Below, in pieces: positions 41,889 through 53,360 of a stretch of DNA of 64,000 nt. The translations under genes and the position numbers were made by a program. This DNA comes from Mesostigma viride (lineage: Eukaryota; Streptophyta; Mesostigmatophyceae; Mesostigmatales; Mesostigmataceae). Positions within the stretch are counted from its first letter, which is position 1; each line of letters opens with the position of its first letter. The notes beneath the pieces are model-generated. The model worked only from the letters and a program-made list of their open reading frames with translations, was not told the DNA's origin and did no database searches. Where the stretch lies: assembly GCA_009746045.1 (NCBI GenBank), contig RPFO01000017.1, positions 1,787,452 through 1,851,451 of the forward strand. Direction: 5' to 3'.

Positions 41889-44800
41889 CTAGTTGGACGC
41901 TGCTTGGGCAAAAAGCACATTAGGCGACAAATCCAGCCTGTGCGTTCGCGCCCCATTACGCCCGCAAGCCTGGGATTTCGCATTCGCCTTGGCGCGGTCC
42001 ACCCGGATCATCTCGGTAACAAGCAGCGCCATCTGCTTCAACAAGTCCAGCTCATCATCGGTCAGCTTCTTGGGCCGGTCGTCCAGGATGCAGAGCGTGC
42101 CCACCTTGTAGCCCTCACGCGCCACCAGCGGCACGCCAGCATAAAAACGCAGACGAAGGGACCCCGTCACCAGCGGGTTGGCGGAAAAGCGTGGGTCAGC
42201 CGTGGTGTCAGGAATCTGGGGTGGGGGTGGTGAGGGGGTGGTGAGGAGGGAAGGTAACACGCAGAAATGGTGGGCAGATTGCCGACTTCAGGAATGGTTG
42301 CGCACCCAATTAAACACATGCAAGTTCTCTTGGTCTATAAACATAAAAAAGGTTTCAGGTTTCAGGCTTTACTTTATGTAAGGTGTAGAAACCACTCAAA
42401 TAGTGTGATTTGAAGACCACCACATAGAAAAAGATTGTTGCAGGTTTGAGACGTTAATTTCAGTATGGCAGGACTGCATTCAGGCATTGCTACTCTGTTG
42501 CGTGGCTTCACCTCGAACACTTGGTCCTGAAAAATGGCGTCTGCACAGAAGGACTCGTCCCATGAGGTGTGCCAGCGCCCAACGTTGCCCGCGACAGACT
42601 TGAACCACTGCCGGTCGGCCTCCACCAGTGACACGAGGGCGAAAGAGACCTTGAAGGTGTTCATGCACATGGACGTGATGTTGTCGTACCTGGACGCACA
42701 CGTCATCAAGCAAAATACATGCACATCCACGTTCAACACATGCGAAACCATGCACAACCACGCACTTCCGCATGCGCAGCCACCACGTGTGGCAGCTTGA
42801 CCTTGTACATGAGTTCACACCCCAGTGCGCGAATTTGCTTCTCTTACCCTATCTCTTCCCCCTTCCGTCGCGCCACACTCCAGTGCCTTATTCCAGACCC
42901 GGTCACTGTGAATTCATCAATACTAGTATAAAAGCGCATGCCCACACTCCTCCTGCGGGCTGGGCCCATGCATCGGAGCAACACTCCAAGCACTCCCCGC
43001 AGGTCCTGCAATACACCGTCAACAATATACCGTGCGCAGCAACACCACCGCACACGCACCGCGAATGTGGCCAAGTTGCATGGGAGCCCATCATCCGCCA
43101 GCCTACTCACCGCGGGTCCCGGCCCGTGTCGAGGATGCGCAGGTCACGAAGCGCCGCCAGCCGCCGCTCCTCGATGCTAGTCTTGTCCGCCGCCATCCAC
43201 TTGCTCTCGTGCCTCAACAGCATGGCGCTGATGCGGGTGCGAGCATACGCCGGCGAGAATGGCCACTGCAACCAGTCGGCCACCTCGGGGTGCTCCCGCC
43301 CCTTGAACCCATCCTCGCACACGATCATGCACACCATGCCCGGGTACTCGCCCCGCAGGCTGTCAAACAGCTCGACCCCGCCACAGGGGCAGCCAGCCCC
43401 CTCCAGAGTCTTCCCCAGCAACAGCAGGGGCGGGCGCTTCTTGGCGAGAAGCTGGGAGGGGGCAGTGATGGAAGCACGGATCGCAATGGTGCAGCGAGAT
43501 GGGTGAGGGCCTGCGATATCTATGCGTTAGCCTGGCACGGTCGTTGGGGCCAATGGTGGCGGTATCCGTGTTGTTATGTACGCCGTACGGTTCGAATAAA
43601 ATACTTCTGTACGCGTACTTTACGCCGCGGATAACATACGAGTATTATATGAAAAATACGCGACTTGGACTTAGAATTTTTTGGGGTACCAGGCTACCAG
43701 CGGGCAGCGCGGCGCCTAGGTTCTTTGGCGCAGCATTAACTTCCCGGTCCGCGGGAAAAATGTTTGCTTTGGGCCTAGGGGCTAGGAATAAAAGTTGGGT
43801 GCAAGGTGCGCGGGCCACTGTACTTAAGAGAGTGGCCATAGCGAAATTAGCAACATAGGGCGACAGAAATGCAAACCAAATGCTCGAATGTTGACGACGA
43901 TGAGTTCATGATATTGAATTGTGGCGGAGAGTAGCTGGTTCATGATATCTCTGCTTTCTTTTTATGCCATCGACATGGGGGATACTATGCATTGTTTGGT
44001 CACGCGGAATCAAATAGAGTTCATGATAGCAGCAGTAAATGCGTGATTCTGGGGGGGGGTTCTGACCGTGAAGGAGGCATTAGTATTGATAGCATCGGAT
44101 TCTAAACAGAACGGGTGCTTTGTTCCAAATTTCCGGCCTCTTTCGGTAAGTAATTATTGAGGCGTGCACAGTTTGTGCCTGCCATTTTCATCGTAGAAGA
44201 ACGGCCGTTGTTGCTCGCCTGGGCGAGGGATTTACGATGTCAAGGTATAGATTTGTGGTGAACGTGATCTGCTTTCAGTGCTTTCCTCTACGAGCTTGTC
44301 GTTCGAAGTCTTTTGCGCTCTTTTGGGGTGTTCTTGTCGTGTGAGAGTGCCGCACCCTTTCTTCGCGGCGGCATCACAGCGCTCAGAAGCGGAGTGGCCG
44401 CCAATGGTTTCTTTGCATTCCTATCGTGCAGGGAAAGAAGTGTTTTGCTGATGATCATATTGGAGATATTGCATGCATGTGACTGCATCTAGACAGTGAG
44501 CTGCCACCATTAGTTTATTTGAGCGTGCCCTTGTTATGATTATGTAACAACACTGAAATGTGCTTAGCCAACCATGGTTGACATGGTTGACTGCATGCAA
44601 GCCTTGTATACCATGAAACTACTTACTAATTACTATCAATGCAAGTATTTTCCACGTGGATGCGTGCCCTATAAACCCCTTCAGTTAAAAACGCGGTCGC
44701 GTATTTTAAGCCCACGTATTTTCAACCCCCCACGTATATACTCGTATTTAAAACCCCGTTTTAAAATAACCGTACCCGTACATAACAACACGGGGCAGTA

Positions 44801-47800
44801 TCGGATCGTCATTACAGCGGATGCTGGGGGTGGCAGAAAACAGCGGTGGCGGATGGTGGCGAGTGAGGGGGGAGGGCCATGATTGCTATTTGGTATCCAG
44901 AATGAGTACATGATCTACTTGTCTCGCTACATAGCGCGCTGAGGAGAAGCACTCTCCACAAACATCATGGTGCCATCTAGGCAGGCCACCGCCCACTGAT
45001 CGAAATTTCGACCAGCCCACCCTCTGCGTCCGCCCCTCCACTCCCCCCTCTAGCCACAACCCTGCTGCCTCAACCTCAATGCCAGCCCATACGAATAGGG
45101 CCTATATCATTTGATACCCGCCATACGCTCAAGAGTGCTTCACGAGATAAAGTGATCACCTCCCCATGGAGGCTGCCATGGCTGCAATGCGCTCGCAGGA
45201 AGCCCATACCTGTCGCAGGTCGGCCCCTGACTCGGCGAAATACGGCCGGATCCGGGGATCTGCCTGTGCGCCCTCTCGCACGCACGCGCGCACAGCCGGG
45301 TCCGTGACAAACGCCACCAGAAGGAGAGAAGCATCGCCCTCGTAAGAGAGCCGCAGGGTGCGATCCACCGTCGACCGCTGCACTGCGCTTGAAGCCCTGC
45401 TCGACCCCTCCTTCCGAACCATCCCCTCCACCTCCGCCTCTGACAGCCAGGTGCCTCTGGGCACATGCCCCGGGACACCATCGTCCTCCCCTAGCCAGCA
45501 GCTGTACTGCTCCCTGGCAGCTGTCACCCGCAACGGGGGGGGTGCCCCCGCCCCTGGCATCCGCCACCGGGGGGTCCTCTTGTTCGCTGCCCGCTGGTTG
45601 CCCGCCTCCACCATGGCGTCCACCTCATCATCGGAGCACATCGGGTCGTGGTGGAAGAGCGCCACCTGTCGCACCTGCGGGGTTGCCACCGTAGAGGATT
45701 GTTAAGGGGTGGAGGTGGACGGGTACATCGACGATCAAATGGGCAAAATGTTAAACGATGCTTAAAAATTAATTGAGATTAAATGAATTGAACGATTTCC
45801 TACCGTGGATCCACGGTCAAGTGCGTTACTATGCGGTTAAGCTAGCAATAGACGCTAGTTGCCGTGCAGCTGACACACAACAGGCGTGCCGAGGAAGGGG
45901 GCCATCTGAATGCACACAAAAATATATCCGTGTAATGTGTATAAGGAGTCGGCATCATTTGGTATACCAAGCCACCAACCCACATGCCACCAACCCACAT
46001 GCCACCAACCCACATGCCACCAACCCACATGCCACCAACCCACATGCCACCAACCCACATGCCACCAGCCCACATGCCACCAACCCACATGCCACCAACC
46101 CACATGCCACCAGCCCACATGCCACCAACCCACACGCCACCAACCCACATGCCACCAGCCCACACGCCACCAACCCACATGCCACCAACCCACATGCCAC
46201 CAGCCCACATGCCACCAGCCCACATGCCACCAGCCCACATGCCACCAACCCACATGCCACCGACCCACATGCCACCAACCCACATGCCACCAACCCACAT
46301 GCCACCAGCCCACATGCCACCAGCCCACATGCCACCAACCCACATGCCACCAACCCACATGCCACCAGCCCACATGCCACCAGCCCACATGCCACCAGCC
46401 CACATGCCACCAACCCACATGCCACCAACCCACATGCCACCAGCCCACATGCCACCAGCCCACATGCCACCAACCCACATGCCACCAACCCACATGCCAC
46501 CAGCCCACATGCCACCAGCCCACATGCCACCAGCCCACATGCCACCAACCCACATGCCACCAGCCCACATGCCACCAACCCACATGCCACCAACCCACAT
46601 GCCACCAACCCACATGCCACCAGCCCACATGCCACCAGCCCACATGCCACCAACCCACATGCCACCAGCCCACATGCCACCAGCCCACATGCCACCAACC
46701 CACATGCCACCAACCCACATGCCACCAACCCACATGCCACCAACCCACATGCCACCAACCCACATGCCACCAGCCCACATGCCACCAGCCCACATGCCAC
46801 CAACCCACATGCCACCAACCCACATGCCACCAGCCCACATGCCACCAGCCCACATGCCACCAGCCCACATGCCACCAACCCACATGCCACCGACCCACAT
46901 GCCACCAACCCACATGCCACCAGCCCACATGCCACCAACCCACATGCCACCAACCCACATGCCACCAGCCCACATGCCACCAACCCACATGCCACCAACC
47001 CACATGCCACCAGCCCACATGCCACCAGCCCACATGCCACCAGCCCACATGCCACCAACCCACATGCCACCGACCCACATGCCACCAACCCACATGCCAC
47101 CAGCCCACATGCCACCAACCCACATGCCACCAACCCACATGCCACCAGCCCACATGCCACCAACCCACATGCCACCAGCCCACATGCCACCAACCCACAT
47201 GCCACCAACCCACATGCCACCAGCCCACATGCCACCAGCCCACATGCCACCAACCCACATGCCACCAACCCACATGCCACCAACCCACATGCCACCAACC
47301 CACATGCCACCAGCCCACATGCCACCAGCCCACATGCCACCAGCCCACATGCCACCAACCCACATGCCACCAACCCACATGCCACCAACCCACATGCCAC
47401 CAGCCCACATGCCACCAACCCACATGCCACCAACCCACATGCCACCAGCCCACATGCCACCAACCCACATGCCACCAGCCCACATGCCACCAACCCACAT
47501 GCCACCAACCCACACGCCACCAACCCACACGCCACCAACCCACACGCCACCAACCCACATGCCACCAGCCCACATGCCACCAGCCCACATGCCACCAGCC
47601 CACATGCCACCAACCCACATGCCACCAACCCACATGCCACCAACCCACATGCCACCAGCCCACATGCCACCAACCCACATGCCACCAACCCACATGCCAC
47701 CAACCCACATGCCACCAGCCCACATGCCACCAACCCACACGCCACCAACCCACACGCCACCAACCCACATGCCACCAGCCCACATGCCACCAGCCCACAT

Positions 47801-50800
47801 GCCACCAACCCACATGCCACCAACCCACATGCCACCAACCCACACGCCACCAGCCCACATGCCACCAACCCACATGCCACCAACCCACATGCCACCAACC
47901 CACATGCCACCAGCCCACATGCCACCAACCCACATGCCACCAACCCACATGCCACCAACCCACATGCCACCAACCCACATGCCACCAACCCACATGCCAC
48001 CAACCCACATGCCACCAGCCCACATGCCACCAACCCACATGCCACCAGCCCACATGCCACCAACCCACATGCCACCAACCCACACGCCACCAACCCACAC
48101 GCCACCAACCCACACGCCACCAACCCACATGCCACCGACCCACATGCCACCAACCCACATGCCACCAGCCCACATGCCACCAACCCACATGCCACCAACC
48201 CACATGCCACCAGCCCACATGCCACCAACCCACATGCCACCAACCCACATGCCACCAACCCACATGCCACCAACCCACATGCCACCAGCCCACATGCCAC
48301 CAGCCCACATGCCACCAGCCCACATGCCACCAGCCCACATGCCACCAACCCACATGCCACCAACCCACATGCCACCAACCCACATGCCACCAACCCACAT
48401 GCCACCAACCCACATGCCACCAACCCACATGCCACCAACCCACATGCCACCAACCCACATGCCACCAACCCACACGCCACCAACCCACATGCCACCAACC
48501 CACACGCCACCAGCCCACATGCCACCAACCCACATGCCACCAACCCACATGCCACCAACCCACACGCCACCAGCCCACATGCCACCAACCCACATGCCAC
48601 CAACCCACATGCCACCAACCCACATGCGACCGACCCACATGCCACCAACCCACATGCCACCGACCCACATGCCACCAACCCACATGCCACCAACCCACAT
48701 GCCACCGACCCACATGCCACCGACCCACATGCCACCAACCCACATGCCACCAACCCACATGCCACCAGCCCACACGCCACCAACCCACATGCCACCAACC
48801 CACATGCCACCAACCCACATGCCACCAACCCACATGCGACCGACCCACATGCCACCGACCCACATGCCACCAACCCACATGCCACCAACCCACATGCCAC
48901 CAACCCACATGCCACCAACCCACATGCCACCAACCCACACGCCACCAGCCCACATGCCACCAACCCACATGCCACCAACCCACATGCCACCAGCCCACAT
49001 GCCACCAACCCACATGCCACCAACCCACATGCCACCAACCCACATGCCACCAGCCCACATGCCACCAACCCACATGCCACCAACCCACATGCCACCAACC
49101 CACATGCCACCAGCCCACATGCCACCAGCCCACATGCCACCAACCCACATGCCACCAACCCACACGCCACCAACCCACATGCCACCAACCCACATGCGAC
49201 CGACCCACATGCCACCCACCCACATGCGACCGACCCACATGCCACCAGCCCACATGCCACCAGCCCACATGCCACCAACCCACATGCCACCAACCCACAT
49301 GCCACCAACCCACATGCCACCAACCCACATGCCACCAACCCACATGCCACCAGCCCACATGCCACCAACCCACATGCCACCAACCCACATGCCACCAACC
49401 CACATGCCACCAACCCACATGCCACCAACCCACATGCCACCAACCCACATGCCACCAACCCACATGCCACCAGCCCACATGCCACCAACCCACATGCCAC
49501 CAACCCACATGCCACCAGCCCACATGCCACCAACCCACATGCCACCAACCCACATGCCACCAACCCACATGCCACCAGCCCACATGCCACCAACCCACAT
49601 GCCACCCACCCACATGCCACCGACCCACATGCCACCAACCCACACGCCACCAACCCACATGCCACCAACCCACGTGCTCTGCCGCATGGTGTCCACATGC
49701 CGCAGGTGCCTAGTCCACCCTGAGTATCACCCTTAGTATCCTACTAGAGCTGACAAAGATGAATCGACCTCCACGTCCCTAGTCTCTATCACCTGACATC
49801 TCCCTACCAGCAAATAGTCTCCACCTCTCCACCTCTCGCTCTCAATTCCTGCATACCATGGCTGAGCGCTGAGGGGCGCTGAGTCACCGCGCTCACCTGC
49901 GCGTGCGCCGCCATGTCGACCACGTACTCTAGTGTAGAGTGACCCCACCCGACCTTCTGGGGGTACTCGCACGCTGTGTACTGGCAGTCGTGGATGAGCA
50001 GGTCCGCGCCGCGCATAAACGCGCAGTGACGGTCGTCAGCACTTGATGGTGCTGCACACATGCACACACACGCAATCGCATGGGATGCACCAGCCAGTTA
50101 CTGCTTATTTTGTGGCCCTATATAACTAAAGCGTGGCATGCTCAAGCACAATATTCCCATGAAATTGAGCAGACTTGTGTGGGTGCTCCTTAAGGGATGA
50201 CAGGCATGCCACTTTGCAGGTAGCGTGCCATGTCATGGGGTGCTCTTGCATGGCTAACTAACCACAATGCAAGCCGGGATGGAAATACCAAATTACTCAT
50301 GAGCTGCACGCCACCGGCCACACTATTATTAAATTGCAAACCTCAAGGTTTGCCATTAGACAGTGCAGCGTAAGGAGAGGCCGGTATGCTGCAGGCATTC
50401 GTCCTAGGCTCACCAGGGGTGCCGCCATCTGCCAGGGTGCGACAGTGAGGCTCGTGGTCCGTGCAGTAGAGGACGGTGGCGCCATCGGCGACGATCCGAT
50501 ACCCCAGGGTGATCGCAGGGTGGTTCATGTACAGGGTCGTGATGGTGATGTCGCCGATGCTGAACGTCTCCTCGGACAGGTCGTGGAACTGCATGCGGAA
50601 TGCAGGCATTACAGTGGCAGCAGCGCCGTACGCACGTATATGTACGAATATGATCAGTACTGCATGTATTATACAGAGAGAAAATTAAAAAGCTGGAGGG
50701 AGAGAAGAGGTAGTCCAGGAAGAGCAGTATATCCGTCGTATTCCTGCGGGTACTGCGGCTAAGCCACCTGCAGCCTTAAAATAGGGTATGGTGCAGCGTT

Positions 50801-51339
50801 ACTTAGTAGAGCCGGCGCGAGTGTGGCCTGTAAGTAGGCCTGCCATACTATTAATAGTACTAGTCGAGTACAGTGCACGTGGCCGACGACTACTAAAATA
50901 GGCCGACGATTAATAACGACTTCTAAAATAGCAACAAGTTAAAAAAGTTATATACCTCGACAACCGAAGCGAACGCCTCCATCGTGATTGGAAAATAAGT
51001 GTATTGCATCTGGCCGCAGAGTGCGTCCCGCAAGCCTGCCGAAAGTCCGCGGGGACCGTAAATCTGGACGTTGTTTCCCGGAATGAACAATGGCGTGAAG
51101 AAAGGAAGCCCTTGAATGTGGTCCCAATGCGTGTGGGTAATAAGAATGTGTGCGTTAACTGGCTTTCCCTCACATGCCAACTGCATTCCCAGTCCGTGGG
51201 CACCCGTGCCACAGTCGAGGATGAGCTGCGTGCCGTCATTTGTCGTTATCTGAACGCAACTGGTGTGTCCGCCGCACTTGACCGTCTCTCTCCCCGGTTT
51301 AGAAATGGAGCCGCGGGTGCCCCAGAATTTGACCTTCAT
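41889..51339 (-). CDS. Metallo-beta-lactamase fold, pseudo-receiver, GAF protein, 674 aa
   Basis: Seven exons (minus): 50,956-51,339; 50,414-50,588; 49,897-50,051; 45,210-45,674; 43,111-43,451; 42,512-42,689; 41,889-42,215. All junctions are GT-AG and phase-matched. Residues 1-250 are a metallo-beta-lactamase fold: MKVKFWGTRGS start, HTHWDH at 69-74, TDHEP at 171-175, LLIHDCQY (Asp 208), GWGH (His 224) and ALFHHDP. Known relatives hydrolyse phosphodiesters, including cyclic nucleotides, and the metal ligands look complete. Residues about 348-475 fit a receiver domain (SLLLVAFVTDP; RPPLLLLG; WPFSPAYARTRI), but the phospho-acceptor Asp is Gly 406 and the KPF Lys is Trp. Residues about 486-640 are a GAF domain (EERRLAALRDLRILDTG; RQWFKSVAG; RFYAGVPLVAREGYKVGTLC). 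The architecture suggests a bacterial-type signalling protein; ligand and output unknown. Confidence 0.8.
43566..44793. mobile_element. 1.2-kb TIR element in an intron
   Basis: Ends CCGTGTTGTTATGTACG and its complement. Inward similarity is looser (ACGAGTATAT, AATACGCGAC). It lies wholly inside the intron between the sensor gene's exons at 45,210 and 43,451. No protein-coding capacity seen, hence non-autonomous or MITE-like. Confidence 0.55.
45971..49672. repeat. 15-bp minisatellite, about 247 units, intronic
   Basis: The unit is CCACCAACCCACATG with a few variant positions (CAACC, CAGCC or CGACC; CACATG or CACACG). All six frames are open for about 3.7 kb because the unit is five codons without stops. 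It lies in the 4.2-kb intron (45,675-49,896) of the sensor gene, so it should not be annotated as protein. Confidence 0.95.
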
Positions 51340-51359
51340 AGATGGCGCTGCATTCAGTA

Positions 51360-51842
51360 AACAGCAGCAAGCTGCATGCGATTTTCTTGCAACACTTGCT
51401 GCACAACGGAAATTGCACTAGCAGCCATGCTAGTTCTCTTCGCGTGTGAGGGGCGAATTTTGCGCAAGGCATGCCACTGTTATAGTCCGCGGTGGTGGCA
51501 CTCGCGCTGCGAAAATCCGGTCGTCAATCAGACCATATCAAATACCAAGCAGATTCCCGAATCCTAACGACACCGAGCTTCTCTTCTTCGAAGTGCCCAA
51601 GCTACACTCGTATTGATAATTTGATATGATATCGTAACATATGAAAGATTATATATCTAAACATATGAAAGACCAATTTGATAAATTCTGGGAGCTGACA
51701 CCTCGATCCTCAGAAAGGCCGTTTCTATGTGGAGAGATATGCTTGGGCCTGCAACTTGCAAGGGACCTGAACAAAACTTGGCTTGATTTTAGCTTTGATG
51801 TCAGCTTCTTATTCAGCTCGGCTCGCAATGAATTGCCTTCCC
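51360..51842. other. 5' flank of the sensor gene; locally duplicated sequence
   Basis: 51,737-51,842 (GAGAGATATGCTTGG, then AAGGGACCTGAACAAAACTT) recurs at 53,209-53,305. No exon recognised. Confidence 0.4.
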
Positions 51843-51913
51843 TCTCACTGGTTGCCTCGCCTCGACAGGTTCCGCTGACACGTGACCACCGCGATTTGCT
51901 GAAGACCCTGGCT

Positions 51914-52901
51914 ACCGTAGTGGCTCTTATATCAGTACGCCTAATTATGTACGAATCGACCCCGTACAGGACCGGTGACATGCCCAGCCAAAATTTCACG
52001 GGTACTAGGGTCTGGCCCCAAGGCTGCCGGTGGCTGCATTGGTCTGGCCCCTATATAAATATAGGGGCTGCGGCTGAAATAGCCTGCCGGCGGGTGGTCA
52101 TGGCCCCCATATGGCGAGCCTACTGCCAAAGGGGATTTGCCACGTGGCAAGTGCTCGTCTGCAGTGTTTGGACTTCGGCGGGTGTTTCCAGCTGCACTAG
52201 GAATAAGCGGCGTTTAGGGGGCATAGGAATACGTGCACACATTTTGTTCCGGATTATTCCAGCATGGTTGAGTGCCAAGCGGACGTCACCCTCAAAGGGT
52301 TACATTATTACGACAATAAGTGCGTCCCAAACGAGGAGATTGCCGTTTGGGCCCGGGAGCCTGACAACAAATATGATCGCAATGCTATCAACGTTTTCTC
52401 GCCTCCCGGGATCCAAGTAGGCCTCATATCGGCCGGGGAGGCCTCCGTTTTGGGGGGGGGCATATGGGGGCCGGCTGTCGGCGCACCGGTGGCGGCGCCC
52501 CAGGGGGGCGCTAGCATACTGGGGGCCAGCAAGTTTCATTCCGGCGGTTGGCATTGGACCCTGAGTTCAATATGGGGGCCGGACATTTCGACCTGGCGGT
52601 GGCGGTATTGGGCCCCCAAATAGCATGGCTGTATGTCACCGGTCCTCCCCGTACAGGCCGAAAAAAAACGTCCTTCCGGCCTCGTACATCCCAAGATATC
52701 ACCCTCAGATTCTACGATATACTTATGAGGGGCATCCATATGTTTTCCCTAGGGTACTGCCTCCCAAATATACCTACGATGTACCCTTACGATATACCTA
52801 CGTACACTAAGAAAAAATCCCCAAAACCCCGTACGCGTAACAAAAATCGCTAAAAGCCCTCGTACGATAATTAAGCGTACACATATAAGAGCCACTACGG
52901 T
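51914..52901. mobile_element. 988-bp TIR element carrying a HIRAN ORF
   Basis: Ends ACCGTAGTGGCTCTTATAT and its complement, with TIR similarity over about 45-50 bp. It interrupts a 64-bp sequence (ending CCCTGGCT) that is found uninterrupted at 52,950-53,013, joined directly to ATCCAGTCTTCAGGC. No transposase inside, so non-autonomous. Confidence 0.75.
52264..52623 (+). CDS. HIRAN domain protein, 119 aa
   Basis: True ATG at 52,264. Residues about 8-58 fit HIRAN: LKGLHYYDNKCVPNEEIAVW, REPDNKYDRNAINVF, GIQVGLISAGEAS. The pattern G-L-x-Y-Y, N-E, R-x-P-x-N-x-Y-D-x-N-A-I and Q-V-G matches HIRAN of HLTF/Rad5-type DNA repair translocases, where it binds 3' DNA ends. The remaining 60 residues are Gly/Trp-rich and unfamiliar. 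A TATATAAATATA sequence about 205 bp upstream could be a TATA box. A GT after GGGATCCAA could be a donor, so a truncated captured exon is an alternative. Confidence 0.6.
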   Translation: MVECQADVTLKGLHYYDNKCVPNEEIAVWAREPDNKYDRNAINVFSPPGIQVGLISAGEASVLGGGIWGPAVGAPVAAPQGGASILGASKFHSGGWHWTLSSIWGPDISTWRWRYWAPK

Positions 52902-52943
52902 ATCCAGTCTTCAGGCTGCATTTTAGACGTTTCGATGTCATGT

Positions 52944-53036
52944 GGTTGCCTCGCCTCGACAGGTTCCGCTGACACGTGACCACCGCGATTTGCTGAAGAC
53001 CCTGGCTATCCAGTCTTCAGGCTGCATTTTAGACGT
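52944..53036 (+). repeat. Empty-site duplicate of the HIRAN element insertion site
   Basis: Same 64 bp as 51,850-51,913, here continuous with ATCCAGTCTTCAGGC and GCATTTTAGACG. A diverged third copy of the left part is at 53,308-53,356. Confidence 0.85.
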
Positions 53037-53360
53037 TTTCGGGGAAATGGGTATATTTTTATTAGCCAATTATGGACCAAAAAGGTGAGAGGGGAAATGA
53101 GTATCAGCGAATCCTAATTAAAGGTGGGCACACACACGCATTTTAGACGTTTCGATGTCATGTTGTTGACTTGTTGTTGTTGTGTCCCGCGCCAACAACA
53201 CATTGTGAGAGATATGCTTGGACCTTCAAGGGACCTGAACAAAACTTAGCTTGATTCTAGCTTGGATGTCAGCTTCTTATGTCAGCTCGGCTCGCCATGA
53301 ATGGGTTGCCTCCCATCGACAGGTCTGCTGACACGTGACCACCACGATTTGCTGAATAGA

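Noticed and set aside
43645-43858. Short frames in the 43.6-kb region as extra exons of the sensor gene
   Set aside because: They fall within the TIR element's arms; the flanking exons join in phase without them.
45971-49672. CRISPR-like array
   Set aside because: Units are contiguous 15-mers with no unique spacers, in a eukaryotic intron.
45773-49736. Six long frames (HATNP, PTCHQ, MPPTH and minus-strand versions)
   Set aside because: All six frames are open because the unit is 15 bp. The array lies within an intron supported by flanking exons.
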